A stretch of 64,000 nucleotides of DNA from JABSOG01 sp965277695 (GCA_965277695.1 CBDIDQ010000129.1:1-64000), one strand, 5' to 3'; shown: positions 22,595-32,604, numbered from the stretch's first letter. The notes: generated by a model from the letters alone, not told the origin. Translations and numbers: made by a program.

Positions 22595-23521
22595 TTGATT
22601 GTCGACGACCGGGAAGAAAACCTGATCGCCTTCGAAGATATCCTGCATAACACCGAGTCGACCTTTTTATTTGCGATGAACCCGAAACAAGCCCTTGAAG
22701 CCGCTGCCAAATATGACTTTGCCTGTGTGTTAATGAATGCCCATCTCGGTCACAGTAAGAGTTTCGAACTGATGGCTAAATTCAAGCAGATCAACGGCCA
22801 CAAACACACCCCTTTTGTTTTTATCACCGCCGAAAAAGTCAATAGCGCACCAATTATTGACGCTTACCAACAAGGGGTTGCTGACTTTTTGTTTATGCCA
22901 ATTATGGCTGAGGTGTTGATCAGCAAAATTAATGTATTTATCAGTTTATATCAAAAAAATGCTCAACTAATACAGGAAATTAGCCGCCGTAAAGCAGTGG
23001 AAAAAGAGTTGGTCAAAATGGCTCGGTTTGACGCTTTAACGGGTCTGTCGAATCGTTATATGTTCACCGATCAGCTCAATCAAGCGGTACACAGCGCACA
23101 GCGCACCAAAACCCCGGTAGCCGTGTTGTTTATTGACCTTGATCACTTTAAAACAGTCAACGACACTTATGGTCACGACGTTGGTGATGCCTTGCTAAAA
23201 AGCGTCAGCCAACGCCTTAAACAAAGCGTCAGAGCCAGTGATTTAGTCGCTCGTCTCGGTGGTGACGAATTCGCCGTCATCGCCCAAGGCTTCGACAACA
23301 GCCAAAATTTGGCCACCTTAGCAGATAAGATCATTCAAACGCTCACTCCGGTCCACCAGCTAAACGGCCATAACATCCATGCCACGCTAAGCATTGGCAT
23401 CGCCATCCACGACATCAGCACCCGCCAATCTGCCGAGCAATTACTCAAGCAAGCCGATGTCGCGATGTATCAAGCCAAAGAAGCCGGTCGTAACGGTTTT
23501 CGTTTTTTTGCAGCGCAATGA
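22595..23521 (+). CDS. Diguanylate cyclase with degenerate receiver domain
   Basis: Numbering is from the TTG at 22595. Residues 1-120 are a receiver-like domain in which the phospho-acceptor Asp is Asn48 (CVLMNAHLG) and the conserved Lys is Met101 (FMPI), while the acidic pair DD at 4-5 remains. A short coiled coil (about 120-142) leads to a GGDEF domain with an intact GGDEF (222-226) and the RxxD product-inhibition site RASD (213-216), so cyclic-di-GMP synthesis is likely. The only ATG/GTG/TTG in this frame is this TTG, which cuts the first receiver strand. The frame stays open back to 22397 without a start, so the true start may be non-canonical or altered. Output partner of the adjacent Wsp-like cluster by position. 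Confidence 0.8.
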   Translation: MIVDDREENLIAFEDILHNTESTFLFAMNPKQALEAAAKYDFACVLMNAHLGHSKSFELMAKFKQINGHKHTPFVFITAEKVNSAPIIDAYQQGVADFLFMPIMAEVLISKINVFISLYQKNAQLIQEISRRKAVEKELVKMARFDALTGLSNRYMFTDQLNQAVHSAQRTKTPVAVLFIDLDHFKTVNDTYGHDVGDALLKSVSQRLKQSVRASDLVARLGGDEFAVIAQGFDNSQNLATLADKIIQTLTPVHQLNGHNIHATLSIGIAIHDISTRQSAEQLLKQADVAMYQAKEAGRNGFRFFAAQ

Positions 23522-23556
23522 ATGTCTTAAGGGTTTGACGGGCTTTTCAAGTCACT

Positions 23557-23734
23557 GGAGCGCTTCGTTCTTACAAAAATAAAAACATTTGACCACGGAG
23601 GCACGGAGATACGGAGAAAAGAAAAGCAAAGTCAAAAGAAAAACAAGACCTTAAAACAATCATCGCTTTTGACCTTCTCCGTGCCCCCGTGTCTCCGTGG
23701 TGAACGCTTTTGCTTGTAAAGAACAAAGCGCTCC
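23557..23734. repeat. 178-bp palindromic repeat element
   Basis: The ends GGAGCGCTTCGTTCTTACAA and TTGTAAAGAACAAAGCGCTCC are near-perfect inverted repeats. Inside them, CACGGAGGCACGGAGATACG pairs with a stretch ending in CCGTGCCCCCGTGTCTCCGTG. This is a non-coding element between the GGDEF gene and the convergent hybrid kinase. No clear target duplication flanks it. It would form a very long hairpin and may also act as a two-way terminator. Confidence 0.7.
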
Positions 23735-23811
23735 AAATACCTAAACAGTCCATCAGCCCGCATAACGGTAGTGTACAAAGAAAAAGATTTTAAATTAATA
23801 GTTATCGTTAT

Positions 23812-25875
23812 TTAACCATCTTGCGCATTAAGAATACGCTGCAATTCGATTTTGGTATTATCAAAGCAGGTTTTCAAATCAGGCAAGGTATGCGACATTT
23901 CAGCAAAGTCGCTCTTGTTTAACAACACCAGTAGACGCTCCAGTTTGCTCGCCAACAGCTCAGCTCCCAGATTCAAACACACGCCCTTGCTGCTGTGGCA
24001 ATAATCAAATAATCTATCGGCGTCTTCGAGTTTGATAGCCAACGGTAGTTTTTCTAGCATTTGTTCCATGTCACGGATAAATAAAGCGGCTATTTTCACC
24101 ACCGTCGCCTCTTGATACTGACCCAGCACATGACTGTTAACAATACCTTGTCTGGCAACACCTGAGGCAGTCACTGACACCTGATATTGACTGATATCAT
24201 GCCCTTTACTCAAAGCCACCTGAATATCATCCAACTGAATCGGCTTGCACAGATAATCTTCCACACCCGCTTCGTAACTGGCATCCACATCTTCTTTAAG
24301 CGAACTAGCAGAAATGGCAATAATTTTTGGCCGTTTATCCTTAGGGTAAATTTCAACAATTTGCCGTGTGGTCTCCAATCCATCCATTTTCGGCATATTG
24401 ATGTCCATCAAAATAACATCATATTCAAGCTGCTCAATCGCCTGCAACACTTCAAAACCATTGGCCACCGCCGTCGCCTGATAACCTAGCTTTTCTAGCA
24501 ACATCAACAACAATCCACTGTTAATGCGGTTATCCTCGGCAACCAGTATCCGTAACGGTAAATATTCTGCCATACCAACAGCCAACTCGGTATGCCATTG
24601 TCCATCGTCATCTGGCATCTCTGTCTCACCATCGAGTTCAGCATGTTGACGCTGCTCAAACTCCACGGTGAACGTTGACCCTTTGCCCAATACACTGTCA
24701 ACCCGAATATTACCTGACATCAGTTCAGCCAGCTGTTTAGCAATCGATAAACCCAACCCGGTCCCCCGAGTCGACTGCACTTGAGCGTTTTTACCCTGCC
24801 GATACTTGTCAAACAACACCGACATACTAGCCTGATCAATACCACAGCCAGTATCACTCACCTTAAACTGAAAACGAGACAAACTCGATTCTGTACCCTC
24901 ATCTAAACAAGTCAGTGAGATTTCGATCCGCCCAGACTCAGTAAAATGAATGGCGTTAGAAATCAAATTGGAGAATACCTGCTTCACTCGATACTGGTCG
25001 CCACATAACCGCTGTGGCACCGAAGGATCAACAGTCAGTTTCAGTTGGTTATGTCGCTTGGCGGCTTCCAATCGAAAAATACTATACATGTCTCTGAGCA
25101 CCAAATGGACATCATAAGGGCGCTCATCGAGCACCATCAAATTCACTTCGAGCTTAGAGAAATCAAGAATATTGCTGACCAAGCGCATCATTTCATGACT
25201 GCTACGCTGAATACCTGACAAATAAGCATCCTGTTCATCATTAAGCTCTGTGGTATCAAGTAACCCAGCCCCAACAATAATGCCATTAAGTGGTGTGCGG
25301 ATCTCATGACTGATACTGGCCAAAAAGTCTGACTTGGCCCGGGTCAAGGTCTCGGCGGTTTTCCGCGCGGTCTCCAATTCAACGTTGCGTAAAGCCAATT
25401 CTTTGGTGCGTTGCGCCACCTTTCCTTCTAAATTGAGGTTAATCAACTTCAATTCTTCGGCTAATTCAATATTGCTCACCTGCAAGCGATAATACTCCGC
25501 CGCCTTTTGCATCGTCAGCAACAATGATTCATTCATCCAAGGTTTAACCACATAATTGTAAATATGGCCTTCATTAATCGCTTGGATCAGACTTTCAATA
25601 TCCACATAACCCGTCAACATAATACATACTACATTGGGAAAATGCTGATGGATTTTAGCCAGTAGTTGATGCCCCTGCATTTTTGGCATCCGCGCATCAC
25701 TGATCACCAACTGCGGCTCATACCCCTCAACCATTTTCTCCCAAGCCATTTCCCCGGAGCTAGCAACGGTGATCTGATACTTCCTGCGCAACAAAAACTG
25801 CAATGAATCTAAGATCTGTTGCTCATCATCAACAATCAGCAACCTTAACAGTGGATCACTTTGCTTGTTCGTCAT
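23812..25875 (-). CDS. Hybrid histidine kinase REC-HisKA-HATPase-REC-Hpt (687 aa)
   Basis: In order: receiver 1 (about 10-125, phospho-Asp60 in LVISDARMP), coiled coil (125-180), HisKA with His190 in SISHEIRTPLNG, HATPase_c (about 295-410, DTGCGID and GTGLGLSIAKQL), receiver 2 (about 442-560, Asp491 in ILMDINMP) and an Hpt domain (about 595-680, His627 in YCHSSKGVCLNLGA). There is no membrane helix, so it is a cytosolic phosphorelay component. The start MTNKQSD (25875) overlaps the previous kinase by 20 bp; a longer frame to 25983 would lie fully within that gene. It is the last gene of the chemosensory cluster and could take signal from CheA through receiver 1. Confidence 0.93.
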   Translation of the reverse strand: MTNKQSDPLLRLLIVDDEQQILDSLQFLLRRKYQITVASSGEMAWEKMVEGYEPQLVISDARMPKMQGHQLLAKIHQHFPNVVCIMLTGYVDIESLIQAINEGHIYNYVVKPWMNESLLLTMQKAAEYYRLQVSNIELAEELKLINLNLEGKVAQRTKELALRNVELETARKTAETLTRAKSDFLASISHEIRTPLNGIIVGAGLLDTTELNDEQDAYLSGIQRSSHEMMRLVSNILDFSKLEVNLMVLDERPYDVHLVLRDMYSIFRLEAAKRHNQLKLTVDPSVPQRLCGDQYRVKQVFSNLISNAIHFTESGRIEISLTCLDEGTESSLSRFQFKVSDTGCGIDQASMSVLFDKYRQGKNAQVQSTRGTGLGLSIAKQLAELMSGNIRVDSVLGKGSTFTVEFEQRQHAELDGETEMPDDDGQWHTELAVGMAEYLPLRILVAEDNRINSGLLLMLLEKLGYQATAVANGFEVLQAIEQLEYDVILMDINMPKMDGLETTRQIVEIYPKDKRPKIIAISASSLKEDVDASYEAGVEDYLCKPIQLDDIQVALSKGHDISQYQVSVTASGVARQGIVNSHVLGQYQEATVVKIAALFIRDMEQMLEKLPLAIKLEDADRLFDYCHSSKGVCLNLGAELLASKLERLLVLLNKSDFAEMSHTLPDLKTCFDNTKIELQRILNAQDG

Positions 25876-27565
25876 CTTCCACCCCATCACTAGCGTCAAT
25901 AGGCTGCATTGGCAAACGAATGGTACACTCGGTGCCGACATTAACTTCACTGGTAAACAAAATCTCTCCCTCATGCTGTTCAATAATACTGTAAGAAATC
26001 GACAACCCCAAACCCGTGCCGGTCCCGACCGGTTTGGTGGTATAAAAAGGTTCGAACAAGTGGTTCAACGCCTCACTATCCATGCCTTTACCCTGATCAC
26101 TAATCCGCACTTCAAGCCAGCTGTGCTCCATCTCTTGCGTTTCAATCGTGATAAATCCCTCCCGCCCTTCCATCGCATGAATGCAGTTAACCAAAATATT
26201 TAAAAAAACCTGATTGAGCTTACTAGGATGACAAAAAATCAAAGCATGTGGGGTGTACTGCCGATCCAACTTGATGTCTCCGCGCAACTGATGATTGACT
26301 AAATTAATGGTGCTGTCTAAACACTCGTTAATGTCCGCCAATTTCAACTCCGCCTCGTCTAATCGAGAGAAGTTACGCAAATCAATCACAATCCGACGAA
26401 TACGAGCCAACCCTTCATTGATATCATTAGTATACTTGGGCATCATCCGCTGGAGAAAAGCCAGATCAATAAACTGCTCTTTTTCTTCAATCACCGCCAA
26501 CTGCTCGGGATCAGCTAACTCTCGTGCTAATTTGCCATAATCTTCAATTAAATCAAACAAATCCACCATGGTCTCGCCGCATAGTTGGCTGTTGTTGATA
26601 ACATAAGAAAGCGGATTGTTGATTTCATGTGCTACCCCAGCCACTAATTGACCCAAAGCCACCATTTTTTCATTCTGCACCAATTGTGCCTGAGTCCGCT
26701 TAAGCTTTTCATTAACCTGTTGCAGCTCGATATTACTATGGGCCAAAATATTACGCTCAGCCTCAACTTGGCGTTTTTTCATCCTGAAAATCGCATTAAT
26801 TTTGGCGGTAAATTCTTTCGGATTATAAGGTTTAAACAGGTAATCATCAGCACCCGCTTCCAACCCGCGAATTTTGTCGTCAATATCATTTTTTGAAGTG
26901 ATAATAATGATGGGGATCTGTTGTGTCGCCGGATTGCTCTTCAACTGACGACAAACTTCAATGCCATTCATGCCGGGCATCACCACATCGAGGATCACCA
27001 AGTCCGGCAGGATTTTTGACACCGTTTCTAACGCTTCAATACCATCTTCAACCAGACTTGGTTTATAGCCCTCATCATCAAGCAATTCAGCCAATTGCAT
27101 CCGCACCGTCAAGCTATCATCAGCCACCAGTACCACCGACTTCTGCTCAGGTAAAATCCCCAACTCATCCTGCAAATGACGATAACGCAATAATGAACTG
27201 ACCTTGGCCAGTAATTCGTCTTCATTAAACGGCTTGGTAATATATTCATCAGCCCCAGCATCCAGCCCTTGCACCTTATCATCAACATCATCTTTAGACG
27301 TTAACATCAACACCGAGGTATATTTGCGCCGCTCATTGCGTTTGATTTCTTGGCATACCTGCACCCCATCGAGGCCGGGCATAATAACATCAAGAATGGC
27401 CAAATCCGGCTGCGCCTGACGCCACACTGTCAATGCCTCCTCACCATCACAAGCGGTCACCACTTGGTAACCATTATCCTGCAACAATTCTTCGATCCCA
27501 CAGCGATAGGTCAAGCTGTCATCAGCAACCAATATGGTGAGCTTTTTGTCGTCTATTTCAGCCAA
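25856..27565 (-). CDS. Cytosolic histidine kinase with two N-terminal receivers (569 aa)
   Basis: Receiver 1 (about 9-130, Asp59 in LAILDVIMPG) and receiver 2 (about 144-265, Asp193 in LVILDVVMPG) are both complete, with Lys in KPF/KPY. A coiled coil (265-300) follows, then a HisKA motif (His313 in GVAHEINNPLSYV) and an HATPase_c domain (about 440-560, GTGLGLSISYSI). No membrane segment. The start is TTG with GGAG seven bases upstream. It lies 40 bp after cheB and overlaps the next hybrid kinase by 20 bp, so the four genes are probably co-transcribed. Two tandem receivers in front of a kinase suggest it integrates phosphorylation from CheA or other kinases; this is inference. Confidence 0.92.
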   Translation of the reverse strand: MAEIDDKKLTILVADDSLTYRCGIEELLQDNGYQVVTACDGEEALTVWRQAQPDLAILDVIMPGLDGVQVCQEIKRNERRKYTSVLMLTSKDDVDDKVQGLDAGADEYITKPFNEDELLAKVSSLLRYRHLQDELGILPEQKSVVLVADDSLTVRMQLAELLDDEGYKPSLVEDGIEALETVSKILPDLVILDVVMPGMNGIEVCRQLKSNPATQQIPIIIITSKNDIDDKIRGLEAGADDYLFKPYNPKEFTAKINAIFRMKKRQVEAERNILAHSNIELQQVNEKLKRTQAQLVQNEKMVALGQLVAGVAHEINNPLSYVINNSQLCGETMVDLFDLIEDYGKLARELADPEQLAVIEEKEQFIDLAFLQRMMPKYTNDINEGLARIRRIVIDLRNFSRLDEAELKLADINECLDSTINLVNHQLRGDIKLDRQYTPHALIFCHPSKLNQVFLNILVNCIHAMEGREGFITIETQEMEHSWLEVRISDQGKGMDSEALNHLFEPFYTTKPVGTGTGLGLSISYSIIEQHEGEILFTSEVNVGTECTIRLPMQPIDASDGVEDDEQAK

Positions 27566-27604
27566 AAGTCTGCTCCGCTATTATCATATCAAGTGACATT
27601 CCTA

Positions 27605-28684
27605 TCATGGGCTAAGCGCCAACAAATGCGCGGCGATTTCAGCTGGTGACAAGTGTTTATCGACATCACACAGCAGGTCAGCCTCATGCGGCATCCCATA
27701 CACCACACACGAATCTTCACTTTGAGTGATCACATAACCCCCCGCCGCCTTAATGGCTTTTAACCCTTGTGCCCCATCATTGCCCATTCCCGTTAACAAC
27801 ACCCCAATCAAACCTGCACCATGAACCTGAGCAGCCGATTCAAACAACACATCTACCGAAGGACGACAAAAGTTTCGCGGCGCTTCGTCCGATAAACTCA
27901 AACTGTTGTGATACATCACCAAATGCGACCCCCCGGGAGCCAAAAAAAACTGTCCGGGTCTGGCACAACGACTCCCTTGCGCTGGCGTCACTACCTCAAG
28001 CGGCGTATTTTTATCCAACCATTGTCCCAGCGAAGTAGAAAAAGCCTGATTAATATGAATAACACCAGTGATTGGCAAAGAAAAATGACTGGGCAATGCC
28101 GCCAATAACTGATTTAAAGCCCTCGGTCCGCCCGTTGAACCACCAATAACTACATGGGTGTAAACTCTTTTTGTCTCTGGTAACGTCATTTGACGCTGGC
28201 TGTTATTGTCGCTTTTGCTAGCATCCTTGCTAATATCCTTGCTGCCACCATGATGACGAACCACCAGTATTTTCGCCACCAAGCGTAACTCGGCCAGTAA
28301 ATTGCGCTCCCAGTTGTCATCATCAATGCTTCTCGCACCGGGCTTTTCAACCACACTCACCGCCCCGGCAGACAGCGCATCATAGGTTTTCATTAACTCG
28401 CCACGATTGGTCGATGCTGAAATAATCAAAATTGGGGTAGGACAATGCGCCATAATATACCGCGTCGCCTCAAGCCCATTCATCTGCGGCATCATCATAT
28501 CCATAGTGATCACATCCGGACGCAAACGCTGCACCATTTCACAGGCTTGCTGACCCTCACAAGCTTCACCAATCACTTGAAAGTCGGCCTGTTCATCAAT
28601 GATTTCAACAATCGCTTTACGAATGGTCAACGAGTCGTCCACCACCAGCACAGTTTTCACTGTCGCCACCCCAATCTCAGTCAC
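27605..28684 (-). CDS. cheB: CheB-type protein-glutamate methylesterase
   Basis: It removes methyl groups from chemoreceptor glutamates. The receiver domain (about 9-130) has phospho-Asp62 (VITMDMMMPQMNG). The methylesterase domain (about 175-355) shows the catalytic triad Ser183 (VIGGSTGGP), His210 (GVIHINQAF) and Asp303 (LTGMGNDGAQG). A low-complexity linker (about 148-170) is rich in Lys, Ser and Asp. The start is GTG with an AGGGGGGG run upstream. It lies between the MCP gene and two histidine kinases, in the place occupied by wspF in Wsp-type operons. Confidence 0.94.
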   Translation of the reverse strand: MTEIGVATVKTVLVVDDSLTIRKAIVEIIDEQADFQVIGEACEGQQACEMVQRLRPDVITMDMMMPQMNGLEATRYIMAHCPTPILIISASTNRGELMKTYDALSAGAVSVVEKPGARSIDDDNWERNLLAELRLVAKILVVRHHGGSKDISKDASKSDNNSQRQMTLPETKRVYTHVVIGGSTGGPRALNQLLAALPSHFSLPITGVIHINQAFSTSLGQWLDKNTPLEVVTPAQGSRCARPGQFFLAPGGSHLVMYHNSLSLSDEAPRNFCRPSVDVLFESAAQVHGAGLIGVLLTGMGNDGAQGLKAIKAAGGYVITQSEDSCVVYGMPHEADLLCDVDKHLSPAEIAAHLLALSP

Positions 28685-28694
28685 ACCGCCCCCC

Positions 28695-30236
28695 CTATGA
28701 ACCTCTGATCAGTTTTTCAAACTGCTCAGAAGACTCCATCAACATTCTCACCGTCTGCAAGGTTTGCTCTGCACTGCTACTGTTTTGCCTAGCGGTATTG
28801 TTAATTTCGTTAAGCGCCTCAGATAACTGCTGCACAGAAGTGGTTTGCTGACGCGTGGTCATTTCAATTTCTCGCGAGGTCTGTGTGGTATTATCCACCA
28901 ATAGCAGCATTTCTGACAAAGCCCCAGACACATCAGTAAACAGTCTAACCGCTTCATCTACCGCCTTAGTACCGTCCTCAGTCACCATAATCGTTGTATT
29001 GGCGGTTTGCTGAATATCGGTGATCAAAGAGTGAATTTCTCGGGTCGATTCCACCGCACGTTCAGACAATTTACGCACTTCATCAGCCACCACCGCAAAG
29101 CGTTTACCCGACTCTCCGGCACCCGCCGCTTCAATCGTGGCATTAAGCGACAGAATATTGGTCTGTTCCGACAGTTCATTGATGATATCCAGTACCACCC
29201 CAATTTGTTGTGACTTATTACCCAACTCCAACATATGCCTTGCAATCAACTGCACCTGCTCTTTAGTCACCACCATGCCTTTTTGCGCTTCATTAATCGC
29301 CTGCCCGCCACTTTGTGCACTGGCAGAAGACTGTTTGGCACTGTCAGCAACCTGCTGGGTATTATTGGCAATTTGCCTAGCAGTAGCGACCAGCTCCTCG
29401 GCTGTGGCAGACAACTCGGTGATCGCCGTAGACTGGGTATGAGAATTACTGGTCAGCTGGTTGGCTGTCGCCCCCAGCTCAATGGTCACTGTCTTCAATT
29501 GCTCACTGCCAACTCTGAGATGACGAATAAAAAACTTGTCCAACCCCAACGACAGCAACCAAGTAAAAACCAATACCGCCACCACACAAATAGCAATCGT
29601 AGTATGGATCATTTGCTTATTACCAATCAAAGACATGGTGATGGGTACACTTGCTTCAAGCACACCACGAGTATCATTTAATGACCAATTTTTTCTTGGC
29701 GTATCCGGGTGGTTATTATGACAATCGACACAGGCTTGAGCCACGAGCTTATCAGCGATGGCCACTCTAACCCGCTCATTACCCGGAGTTAAATCTGTTT
29801 CGATATAGATTTCATTGGGCTTGTCCTTAATCGCCTTAAGCGCTTTTTTGGCAAAATCGTCCAACTGACGATTAACTCGATTGGGAAAAGGGTATGGACT
29901 ATATAACTTCAATTTGGTGCCATCAGACTCTTTAGCTAACAGATCACTCAAATCGTGGATCATCGTCGCCGGTAAAGGAATGGTCGTCGCTTTACCCTGG
30001 TGCTTGTAAGACGCATCAACCGCCCCGGTCTTAATCGCCTTAGTGACCACATTAGCGGTGTAATACTGCCGTAACAGTCGATACTGTTCAATCGTCGAAC
30101 GGGCACTTTGAACATTATTACTCACCGTTTGCTGATGCGTCGCATTAGAAATATACATCACCAACAATAAGCTAAATACGCCCATGATCGGCAACACGAT
30201 TTTTGCTGTACGAATATAATTTTGATGCTGTATCAT
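28695..30236 (-). CDS. Methyl-accepting chemoreceptor with putative c-type heme sensor domain (513 aa)
   Basis: Two membrane helices (about 12-30 and 210-232) bracket a periplasmic domain of about 180 residues. That domain contains CVDCH (Cys169, Cys172, His173) inside QACVDCHNNHP, as in DUF3365/Tll0287-like heme-binding sensors, so it may bind heme c covalently and sense redox or a gas. The cytoplasmic signalling region (about 270-505) includes the conserved tip ILSLNATIEAAGAGESGKRF and EVRKLSERAVESTREI. No C-terminal pentapeptide for CheR/CheB docking is present. It is the only receptor in the cluster and presumably its input. Confidence 0.93.
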   Translation of the reverse strand: MIQHQNYIRTAKIVLPIMGVFSLLLVMYISNATHQQTVSNNVQSARSTIEQYRLLRQYYTANVVTKAIKTGAVDASYKHQGKATTIPLPATMIHDLSDLLAKESDGTKLKLYSPYPFPNRVNRQLDDFAKKALKAIKDKPNEIYIETDLTPGNERVRVAIADKLVAQACVDCHNNHPDTPRKNWSLNDTRGVLEASVPITMSLIGNKQMIHTTIAICVVAVLVFTWLLSLGLDKFFIRHLRVGSEQLKTVTIELGATANQLTSNSHTQSTAITELSATAEELVATARQIANNTQQVADSAKQSSASAQSGGQAINEAQKGMVVTKEQVQLIARHMLELGNKSQQIGVVLDIINELSEQTNILSLNATIEAAGAGESGKRFAVVADEVRKLSERAVESTREIHSLITDIQQTANTTIMVTEDGTKAVDEAVRLFTDVSGALSEMLLLVDNTTQTSREIEMTTRQQTTSVQQLSEALNEINNTARQNSSSAEQTLQTVRMLMESSEQFEKLIRGS

Positions 30237-30267
30237 TTGGTTTTTCTCTTCACTTTTTAGTTAACAG

Positions 30268-32586
30268 CTAAATCAACTGTTCAATCGTATCGAGCAAATG
30301 ATCTTGCTCAAACTCGCCCTTGACAATATACGCCTGAGCCCCAGCTTCGACGCCCTTGCGTTTAAATTCACTAGTGGCCAATGAAGAGACGATAATGATC
30401 GGCAATTCAACGCCCATACTGCGCAGCTTTTGGGTTAACTCAAAACCATTAAGCCCTGGCATTTCAACATCAGTAATGATCAGCTGATATTTTGACTCGT
30501 CAAAACCACTCAGTGCATCTTCTGCACTGACAGCCAAATCCACCTGATAACCCGCCGATTCAAGAATAGACTGCTCCATAATTCGTGTGGTCAACGAGTC
30601 ATCGACCACCAGCAAACGATTAAGTGGCTTATCCTGTGCCCGGGTCATTGCCCGCAACCCCGGACTACGCTCAAACCGCTTGCTATGAAGCACTTCATAA
30701 ACAATCGCCACAGCATCAAGGATCACCGTTGTTTTACCATCCCCCGAAATCGTCACTCCGGCTATTTTGGGGATCTTCTTAATGTGATTACCAAGATGTT
30801 TAACAATCACATCATGCACACCCTGTAATTTATCCACCACTAATGCCAACAGATCACCCTGACAATTGAGTACAACCACCGACAACTGTTTAACCACCGC
30901 TTTACTTGCGATTGTATTACTCAACCCCAATAAATCCTGTAATCGTAGCAATGGCACCACCAGCCCTTCAATCAACAATACTTCCTGATCGCCTTCGGTA
31001 ACAATATCGTCAATACTAATGCGCATTGTTTGCATAATGGCCGAAAGCGGGATCAACATTCGCTCTCCCCCACACTCGCATTGCAAACAGTTCATACTCG
31101 CCAGACTTTGTGGCAACTCAATCGAAAACCGAGTGAATTTACCCAGTTGTGTATCAATAGTCATACTGCCGCGCAACTGACTGATACTTTGATTGACCAC
31201 ATCCATGCCCACTCCGCGACCAGAAATATTGGTAATAATCTCCGCACTGGATAACCCGGGTTTAAGCATGAGGTAAAGCCGCTCTTTTTCGCTCAGTTGC
31301 GCCCCCTGCTCCAGCGAAATAATGCCCTGATTAACCGCTGACTCAAGTAACTTGGTACTATCGACACCCCGTCCATCATCTTCAACCACCACACTCAAAT
31401 TAGCCCCTTGATGCCCCAGCGTTAAAGTAATTTGCCCTGCTGGCGGCTTATCTTGCTGTTTGCGTTTTTCGGCATTTTCAATACCATGATCAATCGAGTT
31501 TCTGATCAGATGCATCAGTGAGGGTTTCATTTCATCAAGAATTTGCTTGTCAATTTGTAAGTGGCCGCCAACACAATGTAAATGAACGGTTTTATCCAGC
31601 TCTCTGGCAATCGCCCGAGTTAACTGTTGCAACTCGGGAAAGATAGTTTCGGCAGGTAACATTCGCGCTTTATAGGCATTTTCCATCAGCCTCATACTGA
31701 TATTGTTGGTTGCCTTTAAATCATCTTCATACAAATCAACGGTTTTTTGCAATTGCTGCTGCACAGCCAGCTGTTGTGCCAAACTCTGGTTAATTTGCAC
31801 ACAAGATTCCTTCAGCCTCGGCATTGTCGCTACCATTTGCTGAAAACCCGGCGCTTCAAGGATATAACGCCAATGATCGGCCAAGTCCCGATTGGTCACG
31901 GCTAAGTTACTGACTTTTTTCAATTGCCCCACTTTATCTTCTAAGCGAATTTTATTAATCGCCAATTCGCCACTGAGGTTTAAAATGGTATTAATTTTAT
32001 TGACTTCGATACGAATGCTATTTTCACTAAATACCCGCTCATTAGTACGCCGATCCAATAATGCCCGCTCGATTTGTTGTTTGGATTTAACCGATGAAAC
32101 TGACGCTTCATTTGTCGCTGGTCTAACTGCTGGTGGGGCTACTGGTGGGACTGATGTTGTCGCTAATGGAGTAGCAACTTCCGCTTGTGCTTTAATCTGA
32201 ACTGATGCCGTTGACTCTGTTGTTTGGTCCAACAACTCAAGAGCAGCACTGACATCAATGTGAGGATCTTCGCCGTCATTAAGCCGATCCACCACTGCCT
32301 TTATCGATGTCATCGCCTGCAAAAACCAATCAATATGACCAACATTGATGCTCAACTCATTGTTACGAACCTTACCTAAACGGTCTTCAAGCAAGTGACT
32401 TATTTGGCCAATATTATTTAACTTAACCAACCGAGACGCGCCTTTTAAAGTATGCGCGTAACGAAACAACTCATTAATTAATTGCCCATCCTGAGTATCG
32501 TGTTCAAGCTGTAAAAAACCACTATTGAGTTTTTCGACCAATTCATTGGCTTCTATCTTAAAAAAACGAAAGGGGTCTCTGGCCAT
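30268..32586 (-). CDS. CheA-type histidine kinase fused to a receiver (772 aa)
   Basis: Domains in order: Hpt/P1 (about 1-110, His45 in FRYAHTLKGASR), a Pro/Ala-rich linker (about 130-175), a dimerisation region with extra helices (about 185-330), HATPase (about 335-490, LIRNSIDHGIE and the G-box GRGVGMDVV), a CheW-like P5 domain (about 500-620) and a C-terminal receiver (about 645-772) with phospho-Asp in LIITDVEMPG. CheA-REC fusions are usual in Wsp, Pil-Chp and other alternative-function chemosensory systems. It is soluble and docks to the MCP through CheW. The ATG follows the upstream cheW by 18 bp. Confidence 0.94.
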   Translation of the reverse strand: MARDPFRFFKIEANELVEKLNSGFLQLEHDTQDGQLINELFRYAHTLKGASRLVKLNNIGQISHLLEDRLGKVRNNELSINVGHIDWFLQAMTSIKAVVDRLNDGEDPHIDVSAALELLDQTTESTASVQIKAQAEVATPLATTSVPPVAPPAVRPATNEASVSSVKSKQQIERALLDRRTNERVFSENSIRIEVNKINTILNLSGELAINKIRLEDKVGQLKKVSNLAVTNRDLADHWRYILEAPGFQQMVATMPRLKESCVQINQSLAQQLAVQQQLQKTVDLYEDDLKATNNISMRLMENAYKARMLPAETIFPELQQLTRAIARELDKTVHLHCVGGHLQIDKQILDEMKPSLMHLIRNSIDHGIENAEKRKQQDKPPAGQITLTLGHQGANLSVVVEDDGRGVDSTKLLESAVNQGIISLEQGAQLSEKERLYLMLKPGLSSAEIITNISGRGVGMDVVNQSISQLRGSMTIDTQLGKFTRFSIELPQSLASMNCLQCECGGERMLIPLSAIMQTMRISIDDIVTEGDQEVLLIEGLVVPLLRLQDLLGLSNTIASKAVVKQLSVVVLNCQGDLLALVVDKLQGVHDVIVKHLGNHIKKIPKIAGVTISGDGKTTVILDAVAIVYEVLHSKRFERSPGLRAMTRAQDKPLNRLLVVDDSLTTRIMEQSILESAGYQVDLAVSAEDALSGFDESKYQLIITDVEMPGLNGFELTQKLRSMGVELPIIIVSSLATSEFKRKGVEAGAQAYIVKGEFEQDHLLDTIEQLI

Positions 32587-32604
32587 CTGCGCTATTCGCT
32601 CCGT

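Noticed and set aside
22595..22597. TTG as certain start of the diguanylate cyclase
   Set aside because: It removes part of the first receiver strand and has no clear Shine-Dalgarno, so it is listed as a provisional start only.
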